64,000 nt of DNA from Syngnathus acus (taxonomy: Eukaryota; Chordata; Actinopteri; Syngnathiformes; Syngnathidae), in assembly GCF_901709675.1 (NCBI RefSeq), contig NC_051103.1:111501-175500 (forward strand), given 5' to 3'. The translations under genes and the position numbers were made by a program. Shown one piece after another: positions 19,683 to 29,672 of the stretch (positions are counted from its first letter, which is position 1; the number at the start of each line of letters is the position of its first letter). The notes beneath the pieces were generated by a model that saw nothing but the letters and a program-made list of their open reading frames with translations, searched no databases and had not been told where the DNA came from.

Positions 19683-21523
19683 AACCAGAAACCCCAGATC
19701 TGACCGGGGTTCCCGTGTGCTATCATCAACTCGCGGAGGTATTCAGCAAAGTAAAGGCTACCTCTCTACCGCCCCATCGTCCTTATGATTGCGCCATTGA
19801 GCTTTTGCCCGGCCGGCGCTACAATACCCAAGGGGAGGCTTTATTCCCTTTCGGCACCCGGAAAGCAGGCTCTGACCGATTATATTGACGCGTCACTTAA
19901 AGCGGGTTTGATTAGACCGTCATCGTCTCCTGCGGGGGCCGGATTATTTTTTGTGGGCAAGAAAGACGGTACCCTACGCCCCTGCATAGACTACAGTCCC
20001 CTCAATCAGATCACGATTAAGAACCGGTATCCCCTTCCACTCATGTCAACCGTATTTGATCAACTGCAACAAGCTCGGGTGTTCACCAAGCTGGATTTGC
20101 GCAACGCGTACCACCTAGTGCGCATCCGGGAGGGGGATGAATGGAAAATGGGATTTAACACTCCCAGAGGACACTTTGAGTACTTAGTAATGCTGTTTGG
20201 CCTCACCGATGCACCCGCTGTATTCCAGGCCATGATTAATGATGTACTGAGAGACTTTTTGGATCGTTTTGTTTATGTGTATTTGGACGACATTCTGAAC
20301 TATTCACCGGATTTGGAGACCCATGAGTCTCATGTTAAGACAGTATTGCAACGCGTCCTTGATCACCAGCTTTACGTCAAAGCCGAAAAGAGCGAGTTCC
20401 ACGCCAATACTGTATCTTTCCTGGGCTTCATCATAGCCCATGGCATAGTGCAGATGGACCCAGCAAAAGTAAGAGCGGTGACTAAATGGCCTACACCTGA
20501 TAGCAGCAAAAAAGTGCAGCAATTCTTCTGGTTTGCTAACTTTTATAGGCGGTTCATCAGAGGCTTCCGCGCCACAGCGGCTCCACTGCATGCTCTAACT
20601 TCCCCTAAGGTTCCGTTCTGTCGGACGGCGAAGGTGGAAGGGGCCTTCCAGGAGCTGAAGAGGCGCTTCAGCTCCGCCCCGATCCTCACGCTGCCCGACC
20701 CATCTCGTCAGTTCGTGGTGGAGGTTGACGCCTCCAATCGGGGAATCGGCGCCATCTTGTTGCAGAGGGCCCAGACCGATAACAAGCTTCATCCGTGCGC
20801 GTTCCTGTCCCGACGGCTGACGTCCGCAGAGCAGAATTACGATGTGGGGCGTCGAGAGTTGTTGGCGGTCAAACTGGCCCTGGAAGAATGGAGACACTGG
20901 CTGGAGGGAGCCCAGCAACCTTTCTTGGTTTGGACTGACCACAAAAACCTACAATACATCAAGAAGGCTAAAAGACTGAATTCACGCCAGGCCCGTTGGT
21001 CCCTCTTTTTTAATCGATTCAATTTCACTTTGTCTTACAGACCGGGGGCCAAAAACACCAAGCCTGACGCACTATCACGCATCTACAGTCCAGATCCGGT
21101 GGCCACGGAGCCCGAACCCATTCTCCCCCCTCATTGTGTGGTGGGAGCAGTTACTTGGCCTATAGAAGGCCTGGTGAAGGAGGCCAATGGCGATGAACCA
21201 CCCCCTAGGGGATGCCCAGAGAATAGACTGTTTGTTCCCACAAGGCTGCGCTCCCAGGTTGTCCATTGGGCACACACCTCCCGGCTCGCCTGTCATCCAG
21301 GCGTGCGAAGAACCCTGTATGTGGTTCAACAGCGATTCTGGTGGCCATCCATGGGGGCAGACGTCAGGGAATACGTTGCAGCCTGCTCCGTCTGTGCTCG
21401 GAAAAAGAACTCCCACGGTGCTCGTGTGGGTCTGCTGCAACCCCTCCCTATTCCTTCTCGACCGTGGGCCGAGATCTCGTTGGACTTTGTCACGGGGCTT
21501 CCGGCGTCTAAGGGTAAAACGAC
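19598..21523 (+). pseudogene. Sushi Pol: RT, RNase H, integrase N-terminus
   Basis: From 19600 to about 19815 the frame is shifted; a 4-base duplication (CGGC, 19809-19818) returns it to the Gag frame. RT motifs are [37 protein letters not shown] and the catalytic YLDDIL. The RNase H region has [14 protein letters not shown] and [11 protein letters not shown]. Integrase starts with an HHCC finger ([11 protein letters not shown] ... CSVCARK) and a [14 protein letters not shown] block carrying the first catalytic Asp. The sequence is then cut by the hAT insertion at 21524. Enzymatic motifs look intact except for the frameshifts. Confidence 0.88.
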
Positions 21524-22280
21524 CAGGGCTGTGGACTCGGTCGGATTTTTGCACCGAGTCCGAGTCCGAGTCCGGCCTCTTGACCACGAGTCCGAGTCCG
21601 GCTGTCCATTTTTTCTGTTAATTCATGTGACTGCTTAGTCTTTATTCAAGGCTAATTTAGATCAAAATCTAAATAATTACAACAGTTTTGTGATGGCTTT
21701 GTCTTTATTAAACATATAAACGAATACAATAAACAGATACTTTCAAATTTTAATCATTAATTACACCATTATAGCTCAGACATTTATCTAAACACAAATA
21801 ATTAGTGACGACCCCACAACTATCGAAACACATCAATGATATAAGCTGGGTGACATAATCGTCCTTGACATTGGCACATAATGTAAACATTAGCCTAAGT
21901 GCAACTCAACGTGGCCGCATTGATCGTAACTTACGCTCCGTTTCCCCCCCAAATCTAGAGGCAAAACATTGTTCTCTCGCTGCTCCCGGGTTCTTCCATC
22001 TTGGCTGCGCGCAGGGCATTGTGGGTCTTGTACGTGCACGCACGCAGGCAGGCAGGCGCGGGCGCGCACGCAACAACTAAATTTGTCTTCATAACAAGCA
22101 AGCAGGGCTGTGGACAGTATTCCTACGCGCATTCTCAGCAGCATGATGAAAATAAAATTGAACGTATTTTTTTTATTGTCGGACTCGGTGGACTCGGTCA
22201 AAATCAGCACAGAGTCCGAGTCCGGCAAAAATGACAGAGTCCGGCGAGTCCGAGTCCCCGAGTCCGAGTCCACAGCCCTG
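21524..22280 (-). mobile_element. hAT element, copy 1b, inserted in sushi integrase
   Basis: Same inverted ends as 4241-5445 (CAGGGCTGTGGACTCGG ... CCACAGCCCTG), in the opposite orientation. AAACGAC is repeated at 21517-21523 and 22281-22287, seven bases where hAT elements give eight; one base may have been lost. Removing the insert restores the integrase frame across the site. The BED-finger coding region of copy 1a is absent, so this is an internally deleted, non-autonomous copy. It has an extra 200 bases (about 21880-22075) not seen in 1a. Confidence 0.9.
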
Positions 22281-23300
22281 AAACGACTATACTCACCGTG
22301 GTGGATAGATTTTCCAAGATGGCTCACTTCATTGCCCTGCCCAAGTTGCCTTCGGCAAAGCGAACGGCAGAAGTCATGATGGACTAGATTTTCAGAATTC
22401 ACGGATTCCCACGGGATGTTGTCTCTGATAGGGGTCCCCAATTTGTATCCAGGTTTTGGAAAGAGTTTTGCAAGCTCATAGGAGCCACCGTGAGCCTCAC
22501 TTCGGGTTACCATCCGGAGGCGAACGGTCAGGCGGAGCGCATAAATCAGCAGCTGGAAACAGGCCTCCACTGACTAGTGGCCCAAAACCCCTCCTCGTGG
22601 AGCAAGAACCTCACGTGGGTGGAATACGCCCATAATTCCCTGCCTACCACTGCTACCGGGATGTCTCCCTTCATGTGCGTGTTTGGTTACCAGCCCCCGA
22701 TCTTACCCGACAGTGAGCTGGAGGTGTCCGCTACCTCGGCGCGCGCCGTGGTGCGTCGCTGTCGTCGCATCTGGGCGGCGGCACGAGCCACGCTGGTCCG
22801 CCAAGGGGACAGGGTCAAGAGGATGGCCGACCGGAGGCAACGACCGGTGCCCGTCTACCGGCGGGGCCAACGGGTCTGGCTGTCCAGAAAAGACCTTCCC
22901 CTCCAGCTGGACTCCAGAAAGCTGGTGCCCCGTTTTGTGGGTCCGTTTCCCATCTCCAAAGTCATTAACCCGGCCGCTGTGCGTCTTCGCCTGCCCAGGT
23001 CCCTTGCCGTTCATCCCACCTTTCACGTCGGAAAGGTCAAACCAGCCAGGGACAGTCGGATGGTGCCAGGCCCCGTGCCGCCTCCGGCTCCGCAAACAGT
23101 GGGGGGTGGGCAGGCTTACACTGTCAAGGAGCTATTGGTGGGGTCGGGGTTGGCAGTTCCTGGTGGACTGGGAAGGTTATGGACCAGAGGAGCGGCAATG
23201 GGTGCCGCCGAGTTTTATCTTGGACCCCGGACTGTTTGCTGACTTCTGCGCGGCTCACCCTGATGCTCCTGGCCCGTCTGCGATCCGGCCCTAGTGTGTG
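22281..23300 (+). pseudogene. Sushi integrase C-terminus and chromodomain
   Basis: It resumes with [14 protein letters not shown], then [12 protein letters not shown] (second Asp) and [14 protein letters not shown] (the Glu of the DDE triad). In-frame stops lie near 22385 (MMD*) and 22571. The integrase tail then runs to [12 protein letters not shown], and a chromodomain is read in another frame ([18 protein letters not shown]). In chromoviruses this domain steers integration to particular chromatin. A purine-rich tract (GTGTGTGGGGGGGGG, about 23296-23312) before the 3' LTR would be the polypurine tract. Confidence 0.85.
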
Positions 23301-23315
23301 TGTGGGGGGGGGTTA

Positions 23316-23706
23316 TGTCATGCTGTCATGTTTTGTGGGTTGTTGTTGTCTTGTCCTGTTCGTCGTATTGTCACTTCCTGTTTTGTTTTGGTAACTCTCC
23401 TCTCGTTTCAGTTTGTGGTTCCTTCCTCTGTGCGTCAGTCTACTTGTATTCCCTGATCCCAATTGTGTGCACCTGAGTCCTTGGTCCTGATTGTCTGCAC
23501 CTGTGTCCTCACCCTTCTGTGTGTATTTAGCCAGCGTCTTCCCCTTGTCTTGTGCCAGTGCGTCTTGTCCCGTCTTGAGCACCAGCGATCGCGTGAGTTA
23601 CAGATACCCCTTTAGAGAACCTAGTTTAGAAGATACCTTTTTGTCAAGCCTAAGGCTCTGTGTTTTTCAGTTTTGTTTTTTGCCACCCTGTTTTCCCTCT
23701 TTTTGA
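23316..23706 (+). mobile_element. Sushi 3' LTR, truncated
   Basis: Starts TGTCATGCTG and follows the 5' LTR to CCCTCTTTTTGAG, then breaks off; the last 130 or so LTR bases are missing. No target duplication can therefore be checked. Similarity to the 5' LTR indicates a fairly recent insertion compared with its Penelope-like host. Confidence 0.9.
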
Positions 23707-23740
23707 GTGTTAAAAAAAGACCCAACAGAAGACAAGAAAA

Positions 23741-23787
23741 ATAAACTCAGAGCATTACTTAAAGTTTAATTAATGCTCTGAGTTTAT
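23741..23787. repeat. Perfect 17-bp hairpin
   Basis: ATAAACTCAGAGCATTA (23741-23757) and its exact reverse complement (23771-23787) flank a 13-base spacer. It lies between the truncated sushi LTR and the hAT MITE. Confidence 0.9.
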
Positions 23788-24106
23788 GTCAAACTCATTT
23801 TTTTCGTGGGCCGCATTGTAGTCATAGCTTCTTTCGGAGGGCCATTATGACTGTCAACCCAAATCAATGTATGAGCACCTCATATTATATACAGTAAAAG
23901 CTACAAAACAAACTGACAAATAACTCGTTTTCAAATCAGACGAGTAAAAACTGGTCAAATTAAAAAAAAAAAGACATTCATAAAAGTGAAGACAATTTGC
24001 AATTTTAGTAATGACACACGAATTTGATGCACAATTTGTCTTCGGCGGCTGCACAAAATGAATTGGCAGGCTGTATCTGGCCCCCATGCCTTGAGTTTGA
24101 CACCTG
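23786..24106. mobile_element. hAT-type MITE (GTCAAACTC ends)
   Basis: The left end is ATGTCAAACTCATTTTT and the right end TTGAGTTTGACACCTG, so about 11 bases are inverted. The interior has GTGGGCCGCATTGTAGTCATA and GAGGGCCATTATGACTGTC, which I recognise as a common non-coding fish repeat. No coding capacity. A fragment of a related end (GGTGTCAAACTC) occurs at 24297-24321. Confidence 0.65.
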
Positions 24107-24110
24107 TGAT

Positions 24111-24296
24111 TTAAACCCTAACTCTAGTATAAAACCCTGCTTTAAACCCTAACCCTAGTTTGAAACCCTAGTTTAAAATCCTAACCATAGCTTTAAACCG
24201 ATGTTTGAAACCCTAACCCTAGCTTTGAACCCTACTTTGGAACCCTAACTCTAGTATGAAACACTACTTTAAAACCCAAACCCTAGATTGAAACCA
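24111..24296. repeat. Degenerate telomere-like minisatellite
   Basis: About eight units of 20-27 bases of the type TTTGAAACCCTAACCCTAG. Each holds one or two CCCTAA cores, the complement of the vertebrate telomere repeat TTAGGG. Units are diverged and the array is interstitial. Confidence 0.75.
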
Positions 24297-24354
24297 GTGG
24301 TGTCAAACTCTTGTTTTTCACAGGCCTAACCCTAAAATCCATAAACTAGGTACA

Positions 24355-24473
24355 CCTCTCCGCCCAATTGTAGACAGCATAGGATCAATTACCACATATC
24401 TTGGAAGCAAAGCAGGTTCGGGCCTGGTTAGTACTTGGATGGGAGACAGTCTGGGAATACCAAGTGGTGTAAG
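24355..24473 (+). pseudogene. 5S rRNA-like copy 1 (pseudogene)
   Basis: The 3' two thirds match vertebrate 5S rRNA, for instance GGGCCTGGTTAGTACTTGGA (internal control region), then TGGGAGAC and CTGGGAATACCA, ending before a long T-run at about 24475 that would terminate RNA polymerase III. The first 40 bases have diverged beyond easy recognition, so it is unlikely to give functional 5S rRNA. Confidence 0.8.
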
Positions 24474-24605
24474 ATTTTTTTTTTTTAACTTCAATCGTTA
24501 AAGCAATTTTTTTACAACACCAATCATGTATGGCATTCGGAAACTTTGCATGGGTTTTCAGGGGCGATTGTGTCTATAAAATGCAAAACTTTGACACCTA
24601 TGACG

Positions 24606-24723
24606 GCTTACGGCCATACTACCCTAAGAATGACTGATATTGTCCGATCTTGGAAGCTAAGCAGGGTTGGCCTGGTTAGTACTTGGATGGGAAACTGCCT
24701 GGGAATACCAGGTGCTGTCAGGT
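24606..24723 (+). pseudogene. 5S rRNA-like copy 2, near full length
   Basis: Starts GCTTACGGCCATACTACCCT and ends CCAGGTGCTGTCAGG with TTTT just after. The promoter region reads AGCTAAGCAGGGTTGGCCTGG (one base missing) followed by TTAGTACTTGGATGGGAAAC. A TATAAAA-type stretch lies about 30 bases upstream (TCTATAAAATG, about 24572), as in fish 5S spacers. About a dozen differences from the vertebrate consensus, from memory. It is probably a relic of a 5S rDNA repeat with a 250-bp period. Confidence 0.8.
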
Positions 24724-24739
24724 TTTGAGATGGCCGCCA

Positions 24740-25060
24740 CACTGTTGAAGTGGGGGTGAAGGGGTGAATTTTGTAAGCATAGTGGAAGTGGGGGTGAAGG
24801 GGGTGAATATGGTAAGCATAAGGTGAACAAAGTGAATAAAGTTGGAATGGGTTGAATCGGTTGAAAAATTTAGAAATTAGAAGGGAAAAAGCTAATTTTG
24901 GAGAATTTGCGTGAATTTCAAATTTGAAATTTTGGAATTTTTGGTAAATGGGAAGTTGTGGAATAGGTAGGCAAAAGATGAACAGTTGAAAGTTGGAACG
25001 GGTTGAATCTGTGGAAAAATGTAGAAATTAGAAGGGAAAAATGAAGTTTTGGAGAAGTAT
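24740..25060. repeat. GTTGAA-rich interspersed repeat
   Basis: A 40-base unit (GAAGTGGGGGTGAAGGGG..., 24746 and 24786) is duplicated in tandem. A 60-base unit containing AATTTAGAAATTAGAAGGGA recurs at about 24841 and 24993. I recognise this composition as a recurrent fish repeat but cannot name it. Non-coding. Confidence 0.55.
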
Positions 25061-26429
25061 TATCATCAGCCACCTAACCCACATTTTTTTTTTGCCTTCA
25101 GCGCAGAATAGTCTACCATAAATTAATCGAGTTGAATATACCTAATAGGGATGCCGGGACTCCACTGAGGAGGGTGAACCATCAATTTAAACCTTTAAAG
25201 AATTGACACTTATGAGCTATAACCAAATTGAAATTGCATAGTTTGATTGCATTTTTATCTTTCCTTCTGTTAATGTGAAAGTCACAGACAATAAGAGGTA
25301 AAGTAACAACTCTGTTACAGGTAACTAAAGATTGTATTGGTATTTTTGTGTTAAATTGAATAGGGTGTGGAATTAAATAAATCCTACTTCTTCCCACTCC
25401 TTTTTAGACAAGTAAACTCTGCCCACTTTGTGCAGTATATTGTATACCGTTTGTACCTAGCATTTCTACAAAGTCATAGTTTAAGTGATTTTCACCTTGT
25501 TTTTATCTTATTTTTTATTTTTTCACTTGATTGATTGATGTATAGTTTACATGTTTGAGACAAACTTATTCATTCATTCATTCATTCATTCCCCTCCCCT
25601 TTCACACATCCTCCAACTAACTGTGCTTCTCTCTGTTTTCTTTCAGCCGATACGTATGGCTGTTTGGTTTTGTCTATAAGTTGTATTTTATTTTATTTCC
25701 TCTAGCTGTTGGTATTTTATTTGAATAACATTCCATTTGCTATGATTCCATCCATAAAGGTCAATAAAGGAGATTATTAACCCCATAAGAAATCAATGAA
25801 CCTGGACTGAGTCATAGTGGCATCATTCAGCAAACCTTTTGCGGAACTGATGAGTGATCAGTTAAGGACTTTCTAGTGACATAAGCACTGGCCACTGATA
25901 TACTGCATCTCCTGATAAGACCTGATACATTTTAATATTAATTCGTCCTATTGAAACCAATACACATACAGTTACTATACAGGGTCCATGTATCTAATAC
26001 TACTCAAGAATATTCAAAGCATTTGTATTTTTCTTGTCTCTCGTTCATTCATTTGCATATTTCTTCTACCCCCGCCTAGGTATCGAGGATGACCAACTAT
26101 AATTTTAAGATTTGGCGTTGTGGCAATCTCTGAGATATGACCTTGCAACGGCTAGGGCTTGGAAAGATGATGGTTCTTTAGACAAAACATAGCAGGCAAG
26201 GGGTGGAAGTATTTGTTTGTTTGTAGAAAGGGGAACGAAATGTGATATTGTGAAGAAAATATGACTATTTGGTTTGGATTTTTGTTTTGTTTTCAGTGTG
26301 GGAGAAGGCCAATTTGCCTGTTTGAGTATAAAAGGTTACCAATCTCTTCCATAAGCTTTTATTTTACATAAAGTGCATTGGGAATTTTCCCTATTACTAT
26401 TTACCGGCTAAATATTGTTGTTCAGTTCC
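25061..26429. other. Unclassified AT-rich sequence
   Basis: An ATTC microsatellite lies at about 25568-25592. Sequences such as AGTAAACTCTGCCCACTTTG and GGTCAATAAAGGAG suggest an old retroelement 3' end, but no reading frame supports it. Nothing else recognisable was seen. Confidence 0.4.
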
Positions 26430-27175
26430 CTCTTGGCGCCACGCACTTACAGCGCGCAACCTCTAGGTGTGGCGCCCTCTCGCCGCGGCACGGCTCCCTC
26501 TTGATGCACCACTCGGCGCGCACCCTCTCAGCGTAGTGCCAAGAGGACCCTGCGCCGCGAGGACCCTTCGCCGAGAGGGCGCGTGCGCAGTGACTTCAGC
26601 GTCGAGAGGGCGCACCGAGAGGGTGCCGCACCGATAGGCCGCGGCGCTGAGTGGGCGCCACTCTCGTCTCGCGGGGCCCTCTCGGCGCACTGCCCTCTCG
26701 GCGCAACGCACGCGCGCGCCCTCTCGACGCGGCACCCTCTCGGTGCAGCGCCCTGTCGTCGCAGTGCGGTGCAACGCGGTGTAGCCCGGTGCAGCGCGGC
26801 CTCCTGTCGGGTTGGCGCCCTCTCTGCGCGTCACCCTCTCGGTGCGGCGCCCTCTCGGTGCAGCACCCTCTCGGTGCGGCGCCCTTTTGGTGTGCAACCT
26901 CTCGGCGCGGCGCCCTCTTGGCGCGGTGCCCTTTCGGGGATGCGCCCTCTTGGCGTGGCGCCCTTTCGGGAATGCGCCCTATCGAGGCGGTGCCCTCTAG
27001 GCACAGTGGTCTCTTGGCGCAGGCCCTCTCGACGCGACGCCCTCACGGCGCGGCGCCCTTTCGGCTTCCTATCTTCGCGACAACGTCTTGGCGTGGAGCT
27101 CTCTGGCCGTGGGTTTTTCTCAGTGCCCTCACGCCGCCCTCGTGGCGCAGTACCATCTCGGCGCGGCTGACTCCA
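26430..27175. repeat. 16-bp GC-rich minisatellite
   Basis: About 45 diverged copies of a 16-base unit of the type CTCGGCGCGGCGCCCT; most contain the palindrome GGCGCC or a variant. Long open frames on both strands are a by-product of the stop-free unit and encode low-complexity Arg/Pro/Ala/Gly sequence, not a protein family. Confidence 0.85.
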
Positions 27176-27284
27176 GGGATGAGAATGGCAAGTGTGAAAA
27201 ACCACTGAAAAGTTGCCGGGTTTGGGGCCCGCATGACCCCATTGTGGAGCCGCATACCCCATTGGGGAGCCGCATGACTCCATT

Positions 27285-29247
27285 GGTGGAGTCGAGTGGA
27301 CAATGTTCCGTGCCTCCATTGTTGAGGAAGCGGACCGGAGGTGTAGCCATAAGGTTGTCGGTGCCTGTCATAGCGACAATCCCCTAACCCGCTGGTGGAA
27401 CTTGGCAGTAAGGGATGCCGTCAAGCTGAAGAGAGGGCCTGATCAGGCCGTTTTGGCCTGTGGGACTCCAGAGGCAGCCGACAGGTACCGGTTGGCCAAG
27501 CGGAACGCGGCTTTGGCAGTTGCTGAGGCGTGGGAGGAGTTTGGCGAGGCCATAGAGAACGACTTCCGTATGGCTTCGAGGATGTTATGGTCCACCATTC
27601 GGCGTCTCAGGAGGGGGAAGCAGTGCACCGTCAAAACTGTTTACAGTGGAGATGGCGTGCTGCTGACCTCGACTTGGGACGTTGTGAGTCAGAGGAGAGA
27701 ATACTTCGAAGACTCCTCAATTACACCAACACGCCTTCAATTGTGGAAGCAGGGCCCGGAGACTCTGAGGTGGACGCACTGGGGTCGAAGTCACTGAGGT
27801 AGTTAAAAAACTCCTAGGGGGCAAGGCCCCAGGGGTGGATGAGATCCGTCCGGAGTTTTTAAAGACTCTGGATGATGTGGGGCTGTCATGGCGGACACGC
27901 CTCTACAGCATTACGTGGACATCGGGGACGGTGCATCAGGATTGGCAGACTGGGGTGGTGGTTCCCCTCTTTGAGAAGGAGGACCAAAGGGTGTGGACCA
28001 ACTACAGAGGAAACACTCCTCAGCCTCCCTGGTAAGGTCTATTCAGGGGTGCTAAAGAGGAGGGTCCGTCGGGAGGTCGAACCTCGGATTCAGGAGGAGC
28101 AGTGTGGCTTTCGTCCTGGTCATTGAACAGTGGACCAGCTCTACACCCTCGGCAGGATCCTCGAGGGGGCATGGCAGTTCGCCCAACCAGTCCACATGTG
28201 TTTTGTGGACTTGGAGAAGGCGTTCGACCGTGTCCCTCGGGAGGTTCTGTGGAGGGTGCTTCGGGAGTTCGGGGTGCCGAGCCAACTGATAAGGGCGGTT
28301 TGGTCCCTGTATCACCGATGCCAGAGTTTGGTCCGCATTTCCGGCAGTAAGTCGGATTCGTTCCCAGTGAGGGTTGGACTCCGCCAAGGCTCCCCTTTGT
28401 CACCGATTCTGTTCATAATTTTTATGGACAGAATTTCTAGGCGCAGCCGAGGCGTTGCAGGTGTCCAGTTTGGGGACCTCAGCATCGCGTCTCTGCTCTT
28501 TGCAGACGACGTGGTGCTGTTGGCTTCTTCAAGCCGTGATCTCCAGCTCTCACTGGAGCGGTTTGCAGCCGAGTGTGAAGCGGTCGGGATGAGGGTCAGC
28601 ACCTCCAAATCCGAGTCCATGGTCCTCAGTCGGAAAAGGGTGGAATGCCCTCTCCGGATCAGGGATGAGATCCTGCCCCAAGTGGAGTAGTTCAAGTATC
28701 TTGGGGTCTTATTCACGAGTGAGGGGAGGATGGAGCGCGAGATCGACAGGCGGATCGGTGCAGCGTCGGCAGTAATGCGGACTCTGTACCGGTCTGTCGT
28801 GGTAAAGAGAGAGCTGAGCCAAAAGGCATAGCTCTCAATTTACCGGTCGATTTACGCTCCTACCCTCACCTATGGTCACGAGCTATGGGTCGTGACCGAA
28901 AGAACAAGATCCCAGATACAAGCGGCCGAAATTAGTTTTCTCCGCAGGGCTCTCCCCGTCCGGGCTCTCCCTTAAAGATAAGGTGAGAAGCTCGGTCATC
29001 CGGGAGAGACTCGGAGTAGAGTCGTTTCTCCTCCACGTTGAGAGGAGCCAGATGAGGTGGCTTGGGCATCTCATCAGGATGCCTCCTGGACACCTCCCTA
29101 GGGATGTGTTCCGGGCATGTCCCACCGGTAGGAGACCCCGTGGACGACCCAGGACGCGCTGGAGAGACTATGTCTCTCAGCTGGCCTGGTAACGTCTTGG
29201 GATCCCCCGGGATGAGCTGGATGAAGTGGCTGGGGAGAGAGAAGTCG
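27285..29247 (+). pseudogene. Rex3: Rex3 LINE copy 2, both ends missing
   Basis: Starts in the connector (VEWTMF then RASIVEEADR) and ends in the C-terminal region without the 3' UTR or tail. The frames are 27303-27797, 27835-28035 and 28130-28690, then an amber codon where Glu is expected before FKYLG, then pieces to 29190. RT motifs are intact: VDLEKAFDRVP, LRQGSPLSPILF and the catalytic FADDVVLLAS. TGGCAGACTGGGGTGGTGGT at about 27944 agrees with a published Rex3 primer as I remember it. The endonuclease is absent. Confidence 0.9.
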
Positions 29248-29672
29248 CTACATGAATGCTGGTTATGTCCATTCCATTGAGTCACAGCCAGTGGAGCGAA
29301 ACGGAGAAGATGCCAGCCATGGCAGTACAGGCAAGAAGACAGAAAAAAAGAGTAATCCGTGGGAAGGTATGTTTATTCTGAGGTTTGTCAGTTTCTGTAA
29401 CAACCTGCAACATGTAGATCTATGGGTGTGACCCTTCGGAAGACTTTCATCTCGTGACTTGTGCTGTCAGGTATGAGTAGGTATCTAATCTACGTGCCTG
29501 CCTTTCGAAAGCCAATATCTTAAATGGTTTTAATGACAGGTTTTCAAGTATTATCAAAAGTTTATGTGACAATTTCATGAATTAAAACAGGCATTAGATT
29601 AATAATAGTTATCATTATCATGTGTACCTATCATTGCTTGGGCCAAATGCCACTACATTCATTCCAATTTTG
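29248..29672. other. Unclassified; weak exon-like stretch
   Basis: Sequence after the Rex3 break reads openly through ATGCCAGCCATGGCAGTACA to GTGGGAAG followed by GTATGT, a good splice donor (about 29366). No convincing acceptor or family resemblance, so it is only a weak candidate for a host exon. The rest is unremarkable. Confidence 0.25.

Noticed and set aside
19590-19820. Programmed ribosomal frameshifting between Gag-protease and RT of the sushi element
   Set aside because: The related fragment at 29618-30760 has an open frame through the same region. The shifts here are explained by a 1-base loss and a 4-base duplication, and there is no slippery heptamer with a downstream structure.
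24606-24723. A functional 5S rRNA gene
   Set aside because: It has a base missing and several substitutions in the internal promoter and structural core. Called a pseudogene.
26463-27319. Several long open frames on both strands
   Set aside because: They are translations of a stop-poor 16-bp minisatellite: low complexity, overlapping in all frames and without domains.
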